Positions 1 through 7,558 of a DNA stretch of 13,528 nucleotides are shown here, piece by piece. Every line of letters begins with the position of its first letter. The stretch's first letter is position 1. The DNA comes from an uncultured Granulosicoccus sp. (GTDB taxonomy: Bacteria; Pseudomonadota; Gammaproteobacteria; Granulosicoccales; Granulosicoccaceae), in contig CALLPU010000144.1 of the NCBI GenBank assembly GCA_938016235.1, positions 1-13,528 of the forward strand, read 5' to 3'. The position numbers and the translations under genes are program-made. The notes below the pieces were generated by a model. That model was not told the origin of the DNA. It saw only the letters and a program-made list of their open reading frames with translations, and did not search any database.

Positions 1-1
1 T

Positions 2-325
2 GAATCTGCGGACTCGCCGCCGATGCATGAACTCGACAATGCGCCGTCTACATCGAAAGGCGCCGTTATTGAAATCAAGAACGGTGCAAAGTCCGGTCAG
101 ATTCTGCCTATTGATAAACCGGTAACCACGCTCGGCAGACCGGGCATTCAGATTGCGGCAATCATGCGCAAGCCCGATGGGTACTTCCTGATGCATATCG
201 AAAGTGACGACAGTGTTGATCGTCCCACGCTCAATCAGGATGCCATTGGTGACGAACCGGTATTGCTGCACAGTGGCGATGAGCTGAATGTCGCAGGTAT
301 TGATGTGGAGTTCATGCTCTCCTGA
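2..325 (+). CDS. FHA-domain protein, C-terminal part (5' end outside window)
   Basis: The reading frame is open from the left edge through the ATG at 23 to the TGA at 323-325, and I see no ribosome binding site before that ATG, so the gene most likely starts upstream. The visible part resembles a forkhead-associated fold: a beta-rich stretch, a TLGRPG turn (residues 36-41 counted from the ATG at 23), a PDGYFLMHIE strand, an asparagine-containing loop (PTLNQDAIG) and a closing LHSGDELNVAGIDVEF strand pair. FHA domains normally bind phosphothreonine peptides. The Gly-Arg pair is present, but the usual Ser-x-x-His after it is replaced by IQIAAI, so phosphopeptide binding is doubtful. What lies N-terminal (a second FHA or another domain) cannot be seen. 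It converges on cysM with a 19-nt gap. The family call is by pattern; the cellular role is unknown. Confidence 0.65.
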   Translation, partial: ESADSPPMHELDNAPSTSKGAVIEIKNGAKSGQILPIDKPVTTLGRPGIQIAAIMRKPDGYFLMHIESDDSVDRPTLNQDAIGDEPVLLHSGDELNVAGIDVEFMLS

Positions 326-344
326 GTAGCAGCTGCAAGCCCAT

Positions 345-1262
345 TCAGCTTGCTGGAAACAGCCCACTGGAGAGATAGCGATCACCACGGTCGCAAACAA
401 TCGTCACGACTACGGCGTTGTGCAGGGTTGGCAGTAGCCTCAGTGCTGCCACCAATGCACCACCTGAAGAAACGCCCGACAAAACCCCTTCTTCGCATGC
501 CAGGCGCCGTGCCATGTCTTCGGCCTCTGTCTGGCTGACGTCAAGAATGGTGTCAACACGCGCGGGTTCGTAAATTTTAGGCAGATAGGCTTCCGGCCAG
601 CGCCGTATACCCGGAATGCTGGAGCCGTCTTCAGGCTGCACGCCGATGATCTGGATATCGGGGTTTTTCTCTTTCAAATAGCGCGACACGCCCATGATTG
701 TGCCCGTTGTCCCCATTGAACTGACGAAGTGGGTGATGCGACCTTGCGTTGCTTCCCAAACTTCCGGGCCTGTCGTGGCGTAGTGAGCTCCCCAGTTATC
801 CGGGTTCGCGAATTGATCCAGTACCACGCCCTCGCCTCTGGCAGCCATGGCTGCCGCTTCATCCCTGGCATGCTCCATACCCTGCTCTTCAGTAACCAGA
901 ACAAGCTCCGCCCCGTAGGCGGTCATTAACGATTTGCGTTCATCGGTCATGTTGTCTGGCATGAGAAGCTTCAGCTTGTAGCCCATGGTGGCCGCGACCA
1001 TCGCCAGAGCAATACCGGTGTTGCCACTGGTTGCTTCCAACAACGTATCGCCAGGCTTGATGGTGCCGCGGGCTTCAGCCTGCCGAATCATGTTGGCCGC
1101 CGGTCGGTCTTTTACCGAACCCGCCGGGTTATCACCTTCCAGTTTGCCGAATACCCGGTTGCCTTGATCGTTACGCGCAATTCGGTTGATCGGCACTAGT
1201 CGAGTATGGCCGACCTGCTCAACCAGTGATGGCAGGGACAGATCAGATTCAGTTGCGTTCAT
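345..1262 (-). CDS. cysM: Cysteine synthase B (O-acetylserine sulfhydrylase, CysM type)
   Basis: This is a PLP enzyme of cysteine biosynthesis that joins O-acetylserine with sulfide; CysM isozymes can also use thiosulfate. With the ATG at 1262 the protein has 305 residues, close to E. coli CysM (303). Visible motifs are EGDNPAGSVKDRPA, with the PLP-binding lysine at about residue 51, TSGNTG (79-83 region) for the substrate loop, SSMGTTGT (181-188) as phosphate-binding glycine loop, and GVSSGG near 263-268. The RPAANMI sequence after the lysine fits CysM better than CysK. The frame runs open further upstream to 1424, but that extension lies inside miaA and lacks family similarity. The ATG at 1262 overlaps the miaA stop as ATGA, implying translational coupling as the last gene of the amidase-mutL-miaA-cysM cluster. 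Placement after miaA instead of hfq is unusual. Confidence 0.95.
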   Translation of the reverse strand: MNATESDLSLPSLVEQVGHTRLVPINRIARNDQGNRVFGKLEGDNPAGSVKDRPAANMIRQAEARGTIKPGDTLLEATSGNTGIALAMVAATMGYKLKLLMPDNMTDERKSLMTAYGAELVLVTEEQGMEHARDEAAAMAARGEGVVLDQFANPDNWGAHYATTGPEVWEATQGRITHFVSSMGTTGTIMGVSRYLKEKNPDIQIIGVQPEDGSSIPGIRRWPEAYLPKIYEPARVDTILDVSQTEAEDMARRLACEEGVLSGVSSGGALVAALRLLPTLHNAVVVTIVCDRGDRYLSSGLFPAS

Positions 1263-2230
1263 GAGGGGTTCTCTACTGACTTGAGTGCCGCACACAGGGT
1301 GCGTTGTTGTTCGTTTAACGACAGCGTATCGCACGCCAGACGCGTAACATTGCTCATGCCACGCAACCAGGTCAACTGACGTTTGGCCAATTGGCGGGTT
1401 GCTGCCACGGCTTTGTCTACCCACCGTGTATCCGTTGTTGAAGATGCGGACGGTTGCTCTGGTAACAAGTGCTCCCAGGCCTGCCGATAGCCCACGCTGC
1501 GAATCGCAGGCAGATCAGCGTGGATGCCTGGCGTAGCCTGCAGACGTTCTACCTCCTGCAAAAAACCGTCAGCCAGCATCTGTTGAAAACGACGCTCAAT
1601 GCGCTCGTGCAACCAGGCCCTGTCATCGGGCACCAGCGCAAACTTGACAGGCGGGCACGCCAGCTGTGACTGGGTATTCTTTTGCAATTCACTCATCGGA
1701 ATGCCCGTTAGCCTGAACACCTCCAGCGCTCGCTGTATGCGTTGCGGATCATTGGGGTGAATGCGCGTGCCCGATGCACAATCCACTTTCATCAGCGCCG
1801 CATGCATTGCGGGCCAGCCTTTATCTGATGCTTCTGCTGCCAGTTGTGCGCGCACGTTCTCATCCGCATCCGGCATATCGGCAAGGCCTTCTTCCAGCGC
1901 CTTGAAATACAACATGGTGCCGCCTACCAGCAGAGCACGCTTGCCACGCGATTGAATGTCCTGAATTGCCTCTACCGCATCATCACAAAAGCGAGCGGTG
2001 GAATACGGCTCCCAGGGGTCACACACATCAATCAGATGATGCGGCACTTGCGCAGTTTCCAGAGCAGAAGGCTTTGCGGTTCCTACATCCAGCCCACGAT
2101 ACACCAGCGCAGAGTCAACACTGATTATCTCGGCGTTGAGTGTTTGCGCCACTGCCATCGACAAGGCCGTCTTGCCCGTCGCGGTTGCCCCCATCAGAAA
2201 CACGACGGGCTTCTTACTCTCATCGGTCAT
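1259..2230 (-). CDS. miaA: tRNA dimethylallyltransferase
   Basis: MiaA transfers a dimethylallyl group to N6 of A37 in tRNAs that read codons starting with U, the first step toward ms2i6A. The 323-residue product compares with 316 in E. coli. The P-loop GATATGKT is at residues 14-21, followed by VDSALVYRGLDVGTAKP (38-54), which binds the tRNA and phosphate groups, VGGTMLYFKAL (102-112), and the C-terminal TRQLAKRQLTWLR stretch (278-290) typical of the family. The frame is open to 2305, but that region codes for the MutL C-terminus in another frame; the ATG at 2230, 7 nt after the mutL stop, gives the family N-terminus. A GAGGA on the minus strand (2244-2248) lies inside the mutL end, a rather long 13 nt from the start. 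The stop overlaps the cysM start as ATGA. Confidence 0.97.
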   Translation of the reverse strand: MTDESKKPVVFLMGATATGKTALSMAVAQTLNAEIISVDSALVYRGLDVGTAKPSALETAQVPHHLIDVCDPWEPYSTARFCDDAVEAIQDIQSRGKRALLVGGTMLYFKALEEGLADMPDADENVRAQLAAEASDKGWPAMHAALMKVDCASGTRIHPNDPQRIQRALEVFRLTGIPMSELQKNTQSQLACPPVKFALVPDDRAWLHERIERRFQQMLADGFLQEVERLQATPGIHADLPAIRSVGYRQAWEHLLPEQPSASSTTDTRWVDKAVAATRQLAKRQLTWLRGMSNVTRLACDTLSLNEQQRTLCAALKSVENPS

Positions 2231-2237
2231 GGGCTGA

Positions 2238-4028
2238 TTAGCGTCCTCGCAAAAACAGCTTGTCCAGATCCTGCATGGCCAGCGCCGTCCAGGTAGGCCT
2301 GCCATGATTGCACTGGCCGCTGTTGGGCGTGGATTCTATCTGGCGCAACAGTGCGTTCATCTCTGTGATGCTCAGCGCCCGGTTCGCTCTGACCGAACCG
2401 TGACACGCCATCGAAGACAACACCTCATCGACAGCCGCTCGAAGGCGTTCTGTATTGCCGTGACTCATTAAGTCCGACAGGACATCACGCAGTAATGCGC
2501 TGACATCGCAGCCGCCGAGGATGGCAGGCACTTCGCGTATACACAATTGTTCCGGAGCCAGTCGATCCACGGTCAAACCCAGCGACTGAAGCCAATCACG
2601 TTCCTCTTCACAGCGATCTGCCTCAGCACTGCTCACATCCAAAGTTACCGGCACGAGTAAAGCCTGGGTATTCAACCGTCCTTCGGAGTAGGCGCTTTTC
2701 AGCCGCTCATAAGTGATGCGTTCATGTGCGGCATGCGCATCCACAATAATCAGACCGTCACGATTCTCAGCCAACACATAGACACCCAGCAAGTGAGCAC
2801 GGGCATACCCCAGTGGTGGGATCGTGGCATCCGGTGTATAGGTTGCATCGCGTGTATAGGGGCTTATCGGTTCGGGCGCGCCAGGGCTGGCTCCCAAACG
2901 CCGCATGGAGGCCATCTGTTCCTGCACTTGCAATGGCATGGGTCGTTGATACGGCGTTGTGACTGGTCGTGCCGTATCTGCCGTTGGTTCATAGGCCGCA
3001 TCGCTACCTTGATTCAGACTGTGCTCAGGTGAAATAGCGGCCAGAAATTCCTGAATGGAACGCCGGACAAAACCGTGCACCAGCTGACTATCCCGAAATC
3101 TCACTTCCTGCTTGCCAGGGTGTACGTTTACATCCACGGCCGCCGGATCGATTTGCAGGAACAAGACAAACGCCGGATGCCTCTGGTGATAAATCAGATC
3201 GCTGTAAGCTTGCTTGACCGCATGCGAAATAACCTTGTCCCGAACCATGCGCCCGTTGACGTAGAAATACTGCATGTCGGCCTGGGAGCGTGAAAACGTG
3301 GGGTCAGCCACCCAGCCACTTAATACAAGCCCCACACCTTCCAGACTCACCGCATGCGCCGCCTCACCGAAACCCTTGCCCAGAATACGAGCCACACGCA
3401 CGCCTTGCGCTTGCTGGTCTTCGGCGTGTTTGCATTCGAACACGCTCTTGCCATTGTGAGACAGGACAAAGGCGCAATCCGGACGCGCCATCGCCAGCGT
3501 TTTCACAATACTTTCGCAACGCGCAAACTCGGTGCGTGGTGTGCGCAGGAATTTACGTCGCGCCGGCACGTTGTAAAACAGACTGCCTACATCCACCGTT
3601 GTACCCACCGGGTGGGGTGCCGGGGTTTGTTCAACCCGACCATCCGACAAGTAACTGATGCGCGATCCGTGCTCAGCATCTGCCGTACGCGATGTAAGCG
3701 ATAACCGCGACACAGACGCAATGCTGGGTAGTGCTTCACCACGAAAACCCAGACTCTCCACATTCTGCAAATCATCCATCGACTGGATCTTGCTCGTGGC
3801 ATGCCGACTCAATGCCAGCGGCATATCCGCAGGTGCAATGCCGCAGCCATTGTCCCGGATGCGGATTCGATCAAGCCCACCTTGCTCCAGATCAATCCAG
3901 ATCTTGCTGGCGCCAGCATCCAGAGAATTTTCCAGCAACTCTTTGGCGATTGAGGCGGGTCTTTCAACCACCTCACCAGCAGCAATCTGGTTGATCAGGT
4001 GGTCAGGTAGCTGTTTGATCGTGGGCAT
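2238..4028 (-). CDS. mutL: DNA mismatch repair protein MutL (with endonuclease-type C-terminus)
   Basis: MutL couples mismatch recognition by MutS to strand incision. The 596-residue protein has an N-terminal GHKL ATPase (about 1-330) with ELLENSLDAGA (30-40), DNGCGI (59-64) and GFRGEAL (94-100), a variable linker (about 332-405) and a C-terminal dimerisation domain. Unlike the E. coli protein, the C-terminus carries DAHAAHERITYE (430-441), which fits the metal-binding endonuclease motif DxHAxxExxxxE, plus ACHGSVRAN (541-549) and QCNHGRP (572-578). P. aeruginosa MutL, known to nick DNA, has a very similar arrangement. I infer that this MutL cuts DNA itself and that a MutH partner may be absent. 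The ATG at 4028 is preceded by a weak AGGG. It lies 42 nt downstream of the amidase stop and 7 nt upstream of miaA. The linker contains a short tandem repeat, listed separately. Confidence 0.97.
   Translation of the reverse strand: MPTIKQLPDHLINQIAAGEVVERPASIAKELLENSLDAGASKIWIDLEQGGLDRIRIRDNGCGIAPADMPLALSRHATSKIQSMDDLQNVESLGFRGEALPSIASVSRLSLTSRTADAEHGSRISYLSDGRVEQTPAPHPVGTTVDVGSLFYNVPARRKFLRTPRTEFARCESIVKTLAMARPDCAFVLSHNGKSVFECKHAEDQQAQGVRVARILGKGFGEAAHAVSLEGVGLVLSGWVADPTFSRSQADMQYFYVNGRMVRDKVISHAVKQAYSDLIYHQRHPAFVLFLQIDPAAVDVNVHPGKQEVRFRDSQLVHGFVRRSIQEFLAAISPEHSLNQGSDAAYEPTADTARPVTTPYQRPMPLQVQEQMASMRRLGASPGAPEPISPYTRDATYTPDATIPPLGYARAHLLGVYVLAENRDGLIIVDAHAAHERITYERLKSAYSEGRLNTQALLVPVTLDVSSAEADRCEEERDWLQSLGLTVDRLAPEQLCIREVPAILGGCDVSALLRDVLSDLMSHGNTERLRAAVDEVLSSMACHGSVRANRALSITEMNALLRQIESTPNSGQCNHGRPTWTALAMQDLDKLFLRGR
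2823..2858 (-). repeat. Two tandem 18-bp units in the mutL linker
   Basis: Two adjacent 18-bp units encode YTRDAT (MutL residues 391-396) and YTPDAT (397-402), just before the C-terminal domain. On the coding strand the units share TATACAC at the start and differ at four positions, so this is an old or diverging duplication rather than a perfect one. The unit length is a multiple of three, so gain or loss of a copy would keep the frame. Confidence 0.7.
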
Positions 4029-4070
4029 GCCCTATTATGCGCCGGATCAACGACAACTGCAGCGAGTGCC

Positions 4071-5264
4071 TTACTCAGCTGTGCCTGCGTTTCTGCGCCG
4101 CTCCGCAGCCAGATGGGTGCCTTCGGGTGCTCGTCTGACCAGGTATCGTGCAACCCCCCGTTCTATGGCTTCGGCCAGGGTCTGCTGGTAGCGAGCGCTG
4201 TTGAGCTTTTTCTCTTCCTGGCGGTTGGATATGAAGGCTGTTTCCACCAGTACCGAGGGAATATCCGGAGCCTTCAGTACCGCAAACGAGGCCTGTTCAA
4301 CCGATCGCTTGTGAACATCACCGATCTGTTTTAACTCGCTGAGAATATCCGCTCCGGCTTCCATGCTGCGCTCCAGCGTGGAGCTCTGCGCCAGGTTCAA
4401 CAGGGTCTGCCGCAGGATGTCATCCATCCCATCCAGAGCCACATCACCGTACAGCGCAGCGGACTGATTCTCACTTTTCGCCAGCCAGGCGGCGGCCTCG
4501 GAGGTAGCGCCGTCCACCGACAGCGTATATACCGAACTTCCCTTCGCATCGTTACGGTTGATGGCGTCCGCGTGGATGGATACAAACAGATCTGCACCGG
4601 CCCGGCGCGCAATTTCCATTCTCATGCGCAAATCGACGAACACATCGGTGTTCCGAATGAGCACCGGCTTTATACCGGGTCGAGCTTCTAGCAGTGCGTT
4701 GAGCCGCTTCGCAACCGCCAGCGTAATGTCTTTTTCAAGCGTCTTGCGTTGACCGACAGCACCGGGATCTTTACCACCGTGCCCGGCGTCGATAGCCACG
4801 ATGGCATCACGCAGCGGCATTTGCACCTGCGGACGGGCCGAGGGGGCAGCGATCGCAGGATTCCCCCTGACACCCAGGTCAATCACCAGCCGTTGACCGC
4901 CTTGTCTGGGCACAATGTTGTAACTGGGTGACACGGCTCGGCGCAGATCCAGTACAACACGCAAATAGGCATCATCGTGTTGCGCATAACGAATGCCCTT
5001 CACCACGCCTTGTGAAAACTGCTCCGAAGGCAATTGCGTATCCAGCTGCGTTCGCGGCAGATCGATGACCAGTCGGTGCGGATCAGCCAGAGAAAAAAGT
5101 TCAGGCGACACGGCCGTGCTGTTCAGATCAAAATGCAGCATCACATTGTCCTGCTGCACCATGTTAAACCCGTACAAGGTGGACTGCGCCGATGCCATGC
5201 CAGCGAAACACAGCAGCACAAACACCATCACAACCCGGAAACCCGTGAGCTTCAAAGACCTCAA
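4071..5264 (-). CDS. amiB: N-acetylmuramoyl-L-alanine amidase, AmiB/AmiC type, periplasmic
   Basis: This enzyme cleaves the bond between N-acetylmuramic acid and the stem peptide, splitting septal peptidoglycan so daughter cells separate. The 397-residue precursor begins with a Sec signal peptide (about 1-26, cleavage after MASA), then an AMIN domain (about 28-135) that targets peptidoglycan or the septum, then a zinc Amidase_3 domain. Zinc ligands fit H162 (DAGHGGKDPG), E177 (TLEKD) and H231 (SIHAD); the catalytic glutamate fits E341 (LVETAFISN). The segment at about 251-320 matches the autoinhibitory helical insertion of amidases activated by EnvC or NlpD. No LysM domain is visible. The start is TTG, supported by AGGAG 7 nt upstream and by an in-frame TAA just before it. 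AmiB is chosen for its position next to mutL; AmiC is equally possible by sequence. It heads the mutL-miaA-cysM cluster. Confidence 0.93.
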   Translation of the reverse strand: MRSLKLTGFRVVMVFVLLCFAGMASAQSTLYGFNMVQQDNVMLHFDLNSTAVSPELFSLADPHRLVIDLPRTQLDTQLPSEQFSQGVVKGIRYAQHDDAYLRVVLDLRRAVSPSYNIVPRQGGQRLVIDLGVRGNPAIAAPSARPQVQMPLRDAIVAIDAGHGGKDPGAVGQRKTLEKDITLAVAKRLNALLEARPGIKPVLIRNTDVFVDLRMRMEIARRAGADLFVSIHADAINRNDAKGSSVYTLSVDGATSEAAAWLAKSENQSAALYGDVALDGMDDILRQTLLNLAQSSTLERSMEAGADILSELKQIGDVHKRSVEQASFAVLKAPDIPSVLVETAFISNRQEEKKLNSARYQQTLAEAIERGVARYLVRRAPEGTHLAAERRRNAGTAE

Positions 5265-5271
5265 CCTGCTA

Positions 5272-5276
5272 CTCCT
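5272..5276 (-). promoter_or_regulatory. Ribosome binding site deciding the amidase TTG start
   Basis: AGGAG on the minus strand, 7 nt before the TTG at 5264. An in-frame TAA precedes it and no other start codon lies between, so TTG is the earliest possible start, and it gives a complete signal peptide. Confidence 0.75.
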
Positions 5277-5357
5277 GAGCCGACGTTAGCGGTTAACCAG
5301 GTGGCCTCCAGAAGCACCACCCGCCCCACGAAGCTGTTCTGACGCTCCGCAGATGTA

Positions 5358-5386
5358 AGCATAGAAGACGCGATGGGAATTTCCAG
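5358..5386 (-). promoter_or_regulatory. Possible promoter of the amidase-mutL-miaA-cysM cluster
   Basis: On the minus strand TATGCT (5358-5363) could serve as -10, with a poor -35 CTGGAA (5381-5386) at 17-bp spacing. This is the best candidate by eye in the 172-nt divergent region 5265-5436. Its -35 would overlap that of the opposite promoter proposed for the oxygenase gene. The match to sigma-70 consensus is weak. Confidence 0.3.
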
Positions 5387-5409
5387 TCGGGAACAGCTGA
5401 CGATATACT
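5380..5409 (+). promoter_or_regulatory. Possible sigma-70 promoter of the PhyH-family gene
   Basis: TATACT (5404-5409) is a good -10; TTTCCA (5380-5385) is a 4-of-6 match to the -35 consensus at 18-bp spacing. Transcription would begin near 5416, leaving a leader of about 20 nt without an obvious Shine-Dalgarno sequence before the ATG at 5437. Confidence 0.4.
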
Positions 5410-5436
5410 GAAGGGCACCGAACACTGGCATCCACA

Positions 5437-6231
5437 ATGATACACCCGCTACTCACACCTGCCCATATCGAGAGTTACGCACGCGACGGCGTGGTGCTGG
5501 TGCGTGGCCTGTTCAAGGATTGGGTGGATGAAATTTGTGAAGGTATCGAGCACAACCTGAAAAACCCCGGACCCTATGCCGCTGAAAATCTGCAGGCGCA
5601 TGAACAGGGCCGATTTTTTGATGACTATTGCAACTGGTCACGCATTGACGCTTTTGAGAGGGCTATCCGCTCGTCGCCCGTCGCCGCCGTTGCTGCACAA
5701 CTCATGCAATCAAGACAGGTGCAGCTTTTTCACGAGCATGTCCTCATCAAAGAGCCGGGCACATCCAAGGCCACGCCCTGGCACCAGGACAGTCCCTACT
5801 ATTTTATCGAGGGACAGCAGACCATTTCCTTCTGGTCTCCCATGGATGCTGTCACCGATGCCAGCTTGCGCTGCGTTGCAGGCTCACACCGCTGGGAGAA
5901 GCCCGTATTGCCCACGAAATGGCTCAAGGAGGATAATTTCTATGCTGATACAGATCGCTATATACAGGTGCCCGATCCCGACGCGGAAAAAATGGACATA
6001 CGTGAATGGCACCTGCAACCCGGGGACGCTGTTGCTTTTCATTTCGCCACACTGCATGGCGCTCGTGGCAATCAGTCGAACCAAAGAAGACGCGCGTTCT
6101 CAGTACGCCTGATCGGAGACGATGCGCGCTATGTGGAAAGGCCCGGCCCCACTTCACCACCATTTCCCGGTCATGACATGCAAGCTGGCGACCGATTACG
6201 GGAGGACTGGTTTCCGTTACTCAAGGCATGA
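5437..6231 (+). CDS. Phytanoyl-CoA dioxygenase (PhyH) family Fe(II)/2-oxoglutarate oxygenase
   Basis: The 264-residue protein has the double-stranded beta-helix pattern of PhyH-like hydroxylases. Iron ligands fit H116 and D118 (WHQDSPYYF) and H207 (FATLHGARGN); R218, eleven residues after the distal histidine as in human PHYH, fits the 2-oxoglutarate-binding arginine. SFWSPMDAVTDASLRCVAGSHRW (131-153 region, quoted in part) is the usual core strand leading to the GSH turn. No signal peptide or membrane segment is seen, so it should be cytosolic. The substrate is not evident: bacterial relatives act on ectoine, small acids, halogenated or phosphonate compounds, and acyl groups. It stands alone, divergent from the amidase and convergent with the histidine kinase gene 7 nt away, so context does not assign a pathway. 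The ATG at 5437 lacks a clear ribosome binding site, but no better start is in frame nearby. Confidence 0.87.
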   Translation: MIHPLLTPAHIESYARDGVVLVRGLFKDWVDEICEGIEHNLKNPGPYAAENLQAHEQGRFFDDYCNWSRIDAFERAIRSSPVAAVAAQLMQSRQVQLFHEHVLIKEPGTSKATPWHQDSPYYFIEGQQTISFWSPMDAVTDASLRCVAGSHRWEKPVLPTKWLKEDNFYADTDRYIQVPDPDAEKMDIREWHLQPGDAVAFHFATLHGARGNQSNQRRRAFSVRLIGDDARYVERPGPTSPPFPGHDMQAGDRLREDWFPLLKA

Positions 6232-6238
6232 AACGGGG

Positions 6239-7558
6239 TCAGGCAATTGGTTGCCGGTAGCAAAATCTGAAACCGGTAGGGTGCAGATTTTCAAATTCCA
6301 TCTTTCCGTTTAATCGCGATGCGATTTCGTGGCAGATAGCCAGGCCGAGCCCTGCGCCGTCCCCACTGACTTGCCCGCTGGGTCGATAGAAAGGCTGATG
6401 CAGTTTTCCCAGATGCTCTTCACTAACACCGGGACCATTGTCCGTAACGCAGAAAACAGCCTGCTGTTTTTCCTGGAAAACGCTGATTTCGACCTGGCCG
6501 TTGTCTGGTGCGAACTTGATGGCATTCGACAACGCATTGCGAATCAGATGTTGTAACTGCTCGTTGATGTCAAAAGTGTGCACCGACTCCATACGATCAG
6601 CGCTGAGTTCAACGCCTTTGTCCTCAGCCAGCAAGTAAACCTGTGCTACCTGCGCCCTGACCAGACCATCCAGCGAAACCGATTCTGGTTCTTGCTCAAC
6701 AATGGATTGTGCTCGCGCAAGGTCCAGCAACTGGTTAACCAAACGCTGTAACCGGGAAACGCTCATGGATAGCTTGGCCTGACGTTCTGATCTTATTGCT
6801 TCACTGCTCGCGGATTGAACGTTTTCAACTTCCAGCGACAATGCAGTAATGGGTGTGCGAAGCTCGTGTGCTGCGTCTGCAATGAAGCGACGTTGCCTCA
6901 CGGTGTAAGCCTGGTTTTTCTCTAACAGGGACTCAATGGCTGTGACAAACGGCACCACTTCGAGTGGGATATCCTTCTTATCATCCAGCTTGAGCGTGAG
7001 GGAATCACTTCTGCCCACTTGCGTGGTGAGCGAATGCAATGGTTTGAAGCCATGCCTGACCAGAAAGGTAACCAGCAACGGCACCATCAGGAACAGGAGC
7101 AACAAGGGAATAGCCGTATTGACGGCACTCCGGAAAGCCAGTTCCGCGCTGACACTGAGCTGCTGCGCTACAGCATATCGCGCACCTGTATCATTTGCCC
7201 TTGTGACATAGGTTCGCCAAAAGTCATCCTTTCTCCGGATTGTGTGAAATCCAGACTTGAGTTTCTCGGACAGAGAGATCTCATTGTGCTTCGCCCCACC
7301 TACCGCCCAGACTCTGACAGCACCTTCTTCCAGGTGATGTTTGCCTTTGGATTCAGGATCGGGTTGTGCCAGTACCTGATTCGACTCCACCAGCCGCGCA
7401 ACCGACAACAACATTTCATCCTGCACATCACTGGCCTCCAGATAGGCACTGATGGCTGCTGCCAGCGTTGCCAAAACCAGCACAGCAAGCAGTGTTGCCA
7501 TGAGTGCCCGCTTGAGACGACGGCTTAACGGTGGATTTTCAGATTCACCGACACTCAC
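6239..7558 (-). CDS. Two-component sensor histidine kinase, QseC/PmrB/TctE-like
   Basis: This inner-membrane kinase senses an unknown signal and phosphorylates the regulator encoded just upstream. The 439-residue protein has a first membrane helix at about 17-39, a periplasmic segment of roughly 105 residues (40-146) with no domain I recognise, a second helix at about 147-168, a short HAMP-like linker, and the kinase core. The H-box FIADAAHELRTPITAL puts the phosphoacceptor at H231; the N-box is LIRNALSNAIKFAP (338-351), G1 is DNGPG (373-377) and G2 is GAGLGLA (401-407). All catalytic motifs look intact. The start is GTG at 7558, overlapping the regulator stop as GTGA, so translation is probably coupled. 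It is the last gene of the operon and converges on the PhyH gene with a 7-nt gap; I see no T-tailed hairpin there. Confidence 0.93.
   Translation of the reverse strand: MSVGESENPPLSRRLKRALMATLLAVLVLATLAAAISAYLEASDVQDEMLLSVARLVESNQVLAQPDPESKGKHHLEEGAVRVWAVGGAKHNEISLSEKLKSGFHTIRRKDDFWRTYVTRANDTGARYAVAQQLSVSAELAFRSAVNTAIPLLLLFLMVPLLVTFLVRHGFKPLHSLTTQVGRSDSLTLKLDDKKDIPLEVVPFVTAIESLLEKNQAYTVRQRRFIADAAHELRTPITALSLEVENVQSASSEAIRSERQAKLSMSVSRLQRLVNQLLDLARAQSIVEQEPESVSLDGLVRAQVAQVYLLAEDKGVELSADRMESVHTFDINEQLQHLIRNALSNAIKFAPDNGQVEISVFQEKQQAVFCVTDNGPGVSEEHLGKLHQPFYRPSGQVSGDGAGLGLAICHEIASRLNGKMEFENLHPTGFRFCYRQPIA

Noticed and set aside
335..353. Stem-loop GCAAGC/GCTTGC between the FHA gene and cysM as a bidirectional terminator
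   Set aside because: The stem is only 6 bp with a 7-nt loop, overlaps the cysM stop codon, and no T-run follows on either strand.
1263..1424. An N-terminal extension of cysM up to 1424
   Set aside because: It lies wholly within miaA, has no family similarity, and the ATG at 1262 gives a normal CysM length and an ATGA overlap.
1844..2296. A 150-codon open frame on the plus strand opposite miaA
   Set aside because: It is a shadow of miaA, with no ribosome binding site and no recognisable motifs.
2231..2305. An N-terminal extension of miaA up to 2305
   Set aside because: It is the antisense-free alternate frame of the mutL 3' end; the family N-terminus begins at 2230.
6220..6300. A terminator between the convergent PhyH and kinase genes
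   Set aside because: The gap is 7 nt and I found no GC-rich hairpin with a T-tail; the CCGGTAG repeats there are inside the kinase coding region.
7019..7528. A 169-codon open frame on the plus strand opposite the histidine kinase
   Set aside because: The kinase frame has intact motifs throughout; the opposite product is low-complexity and rich in Q, R and C.
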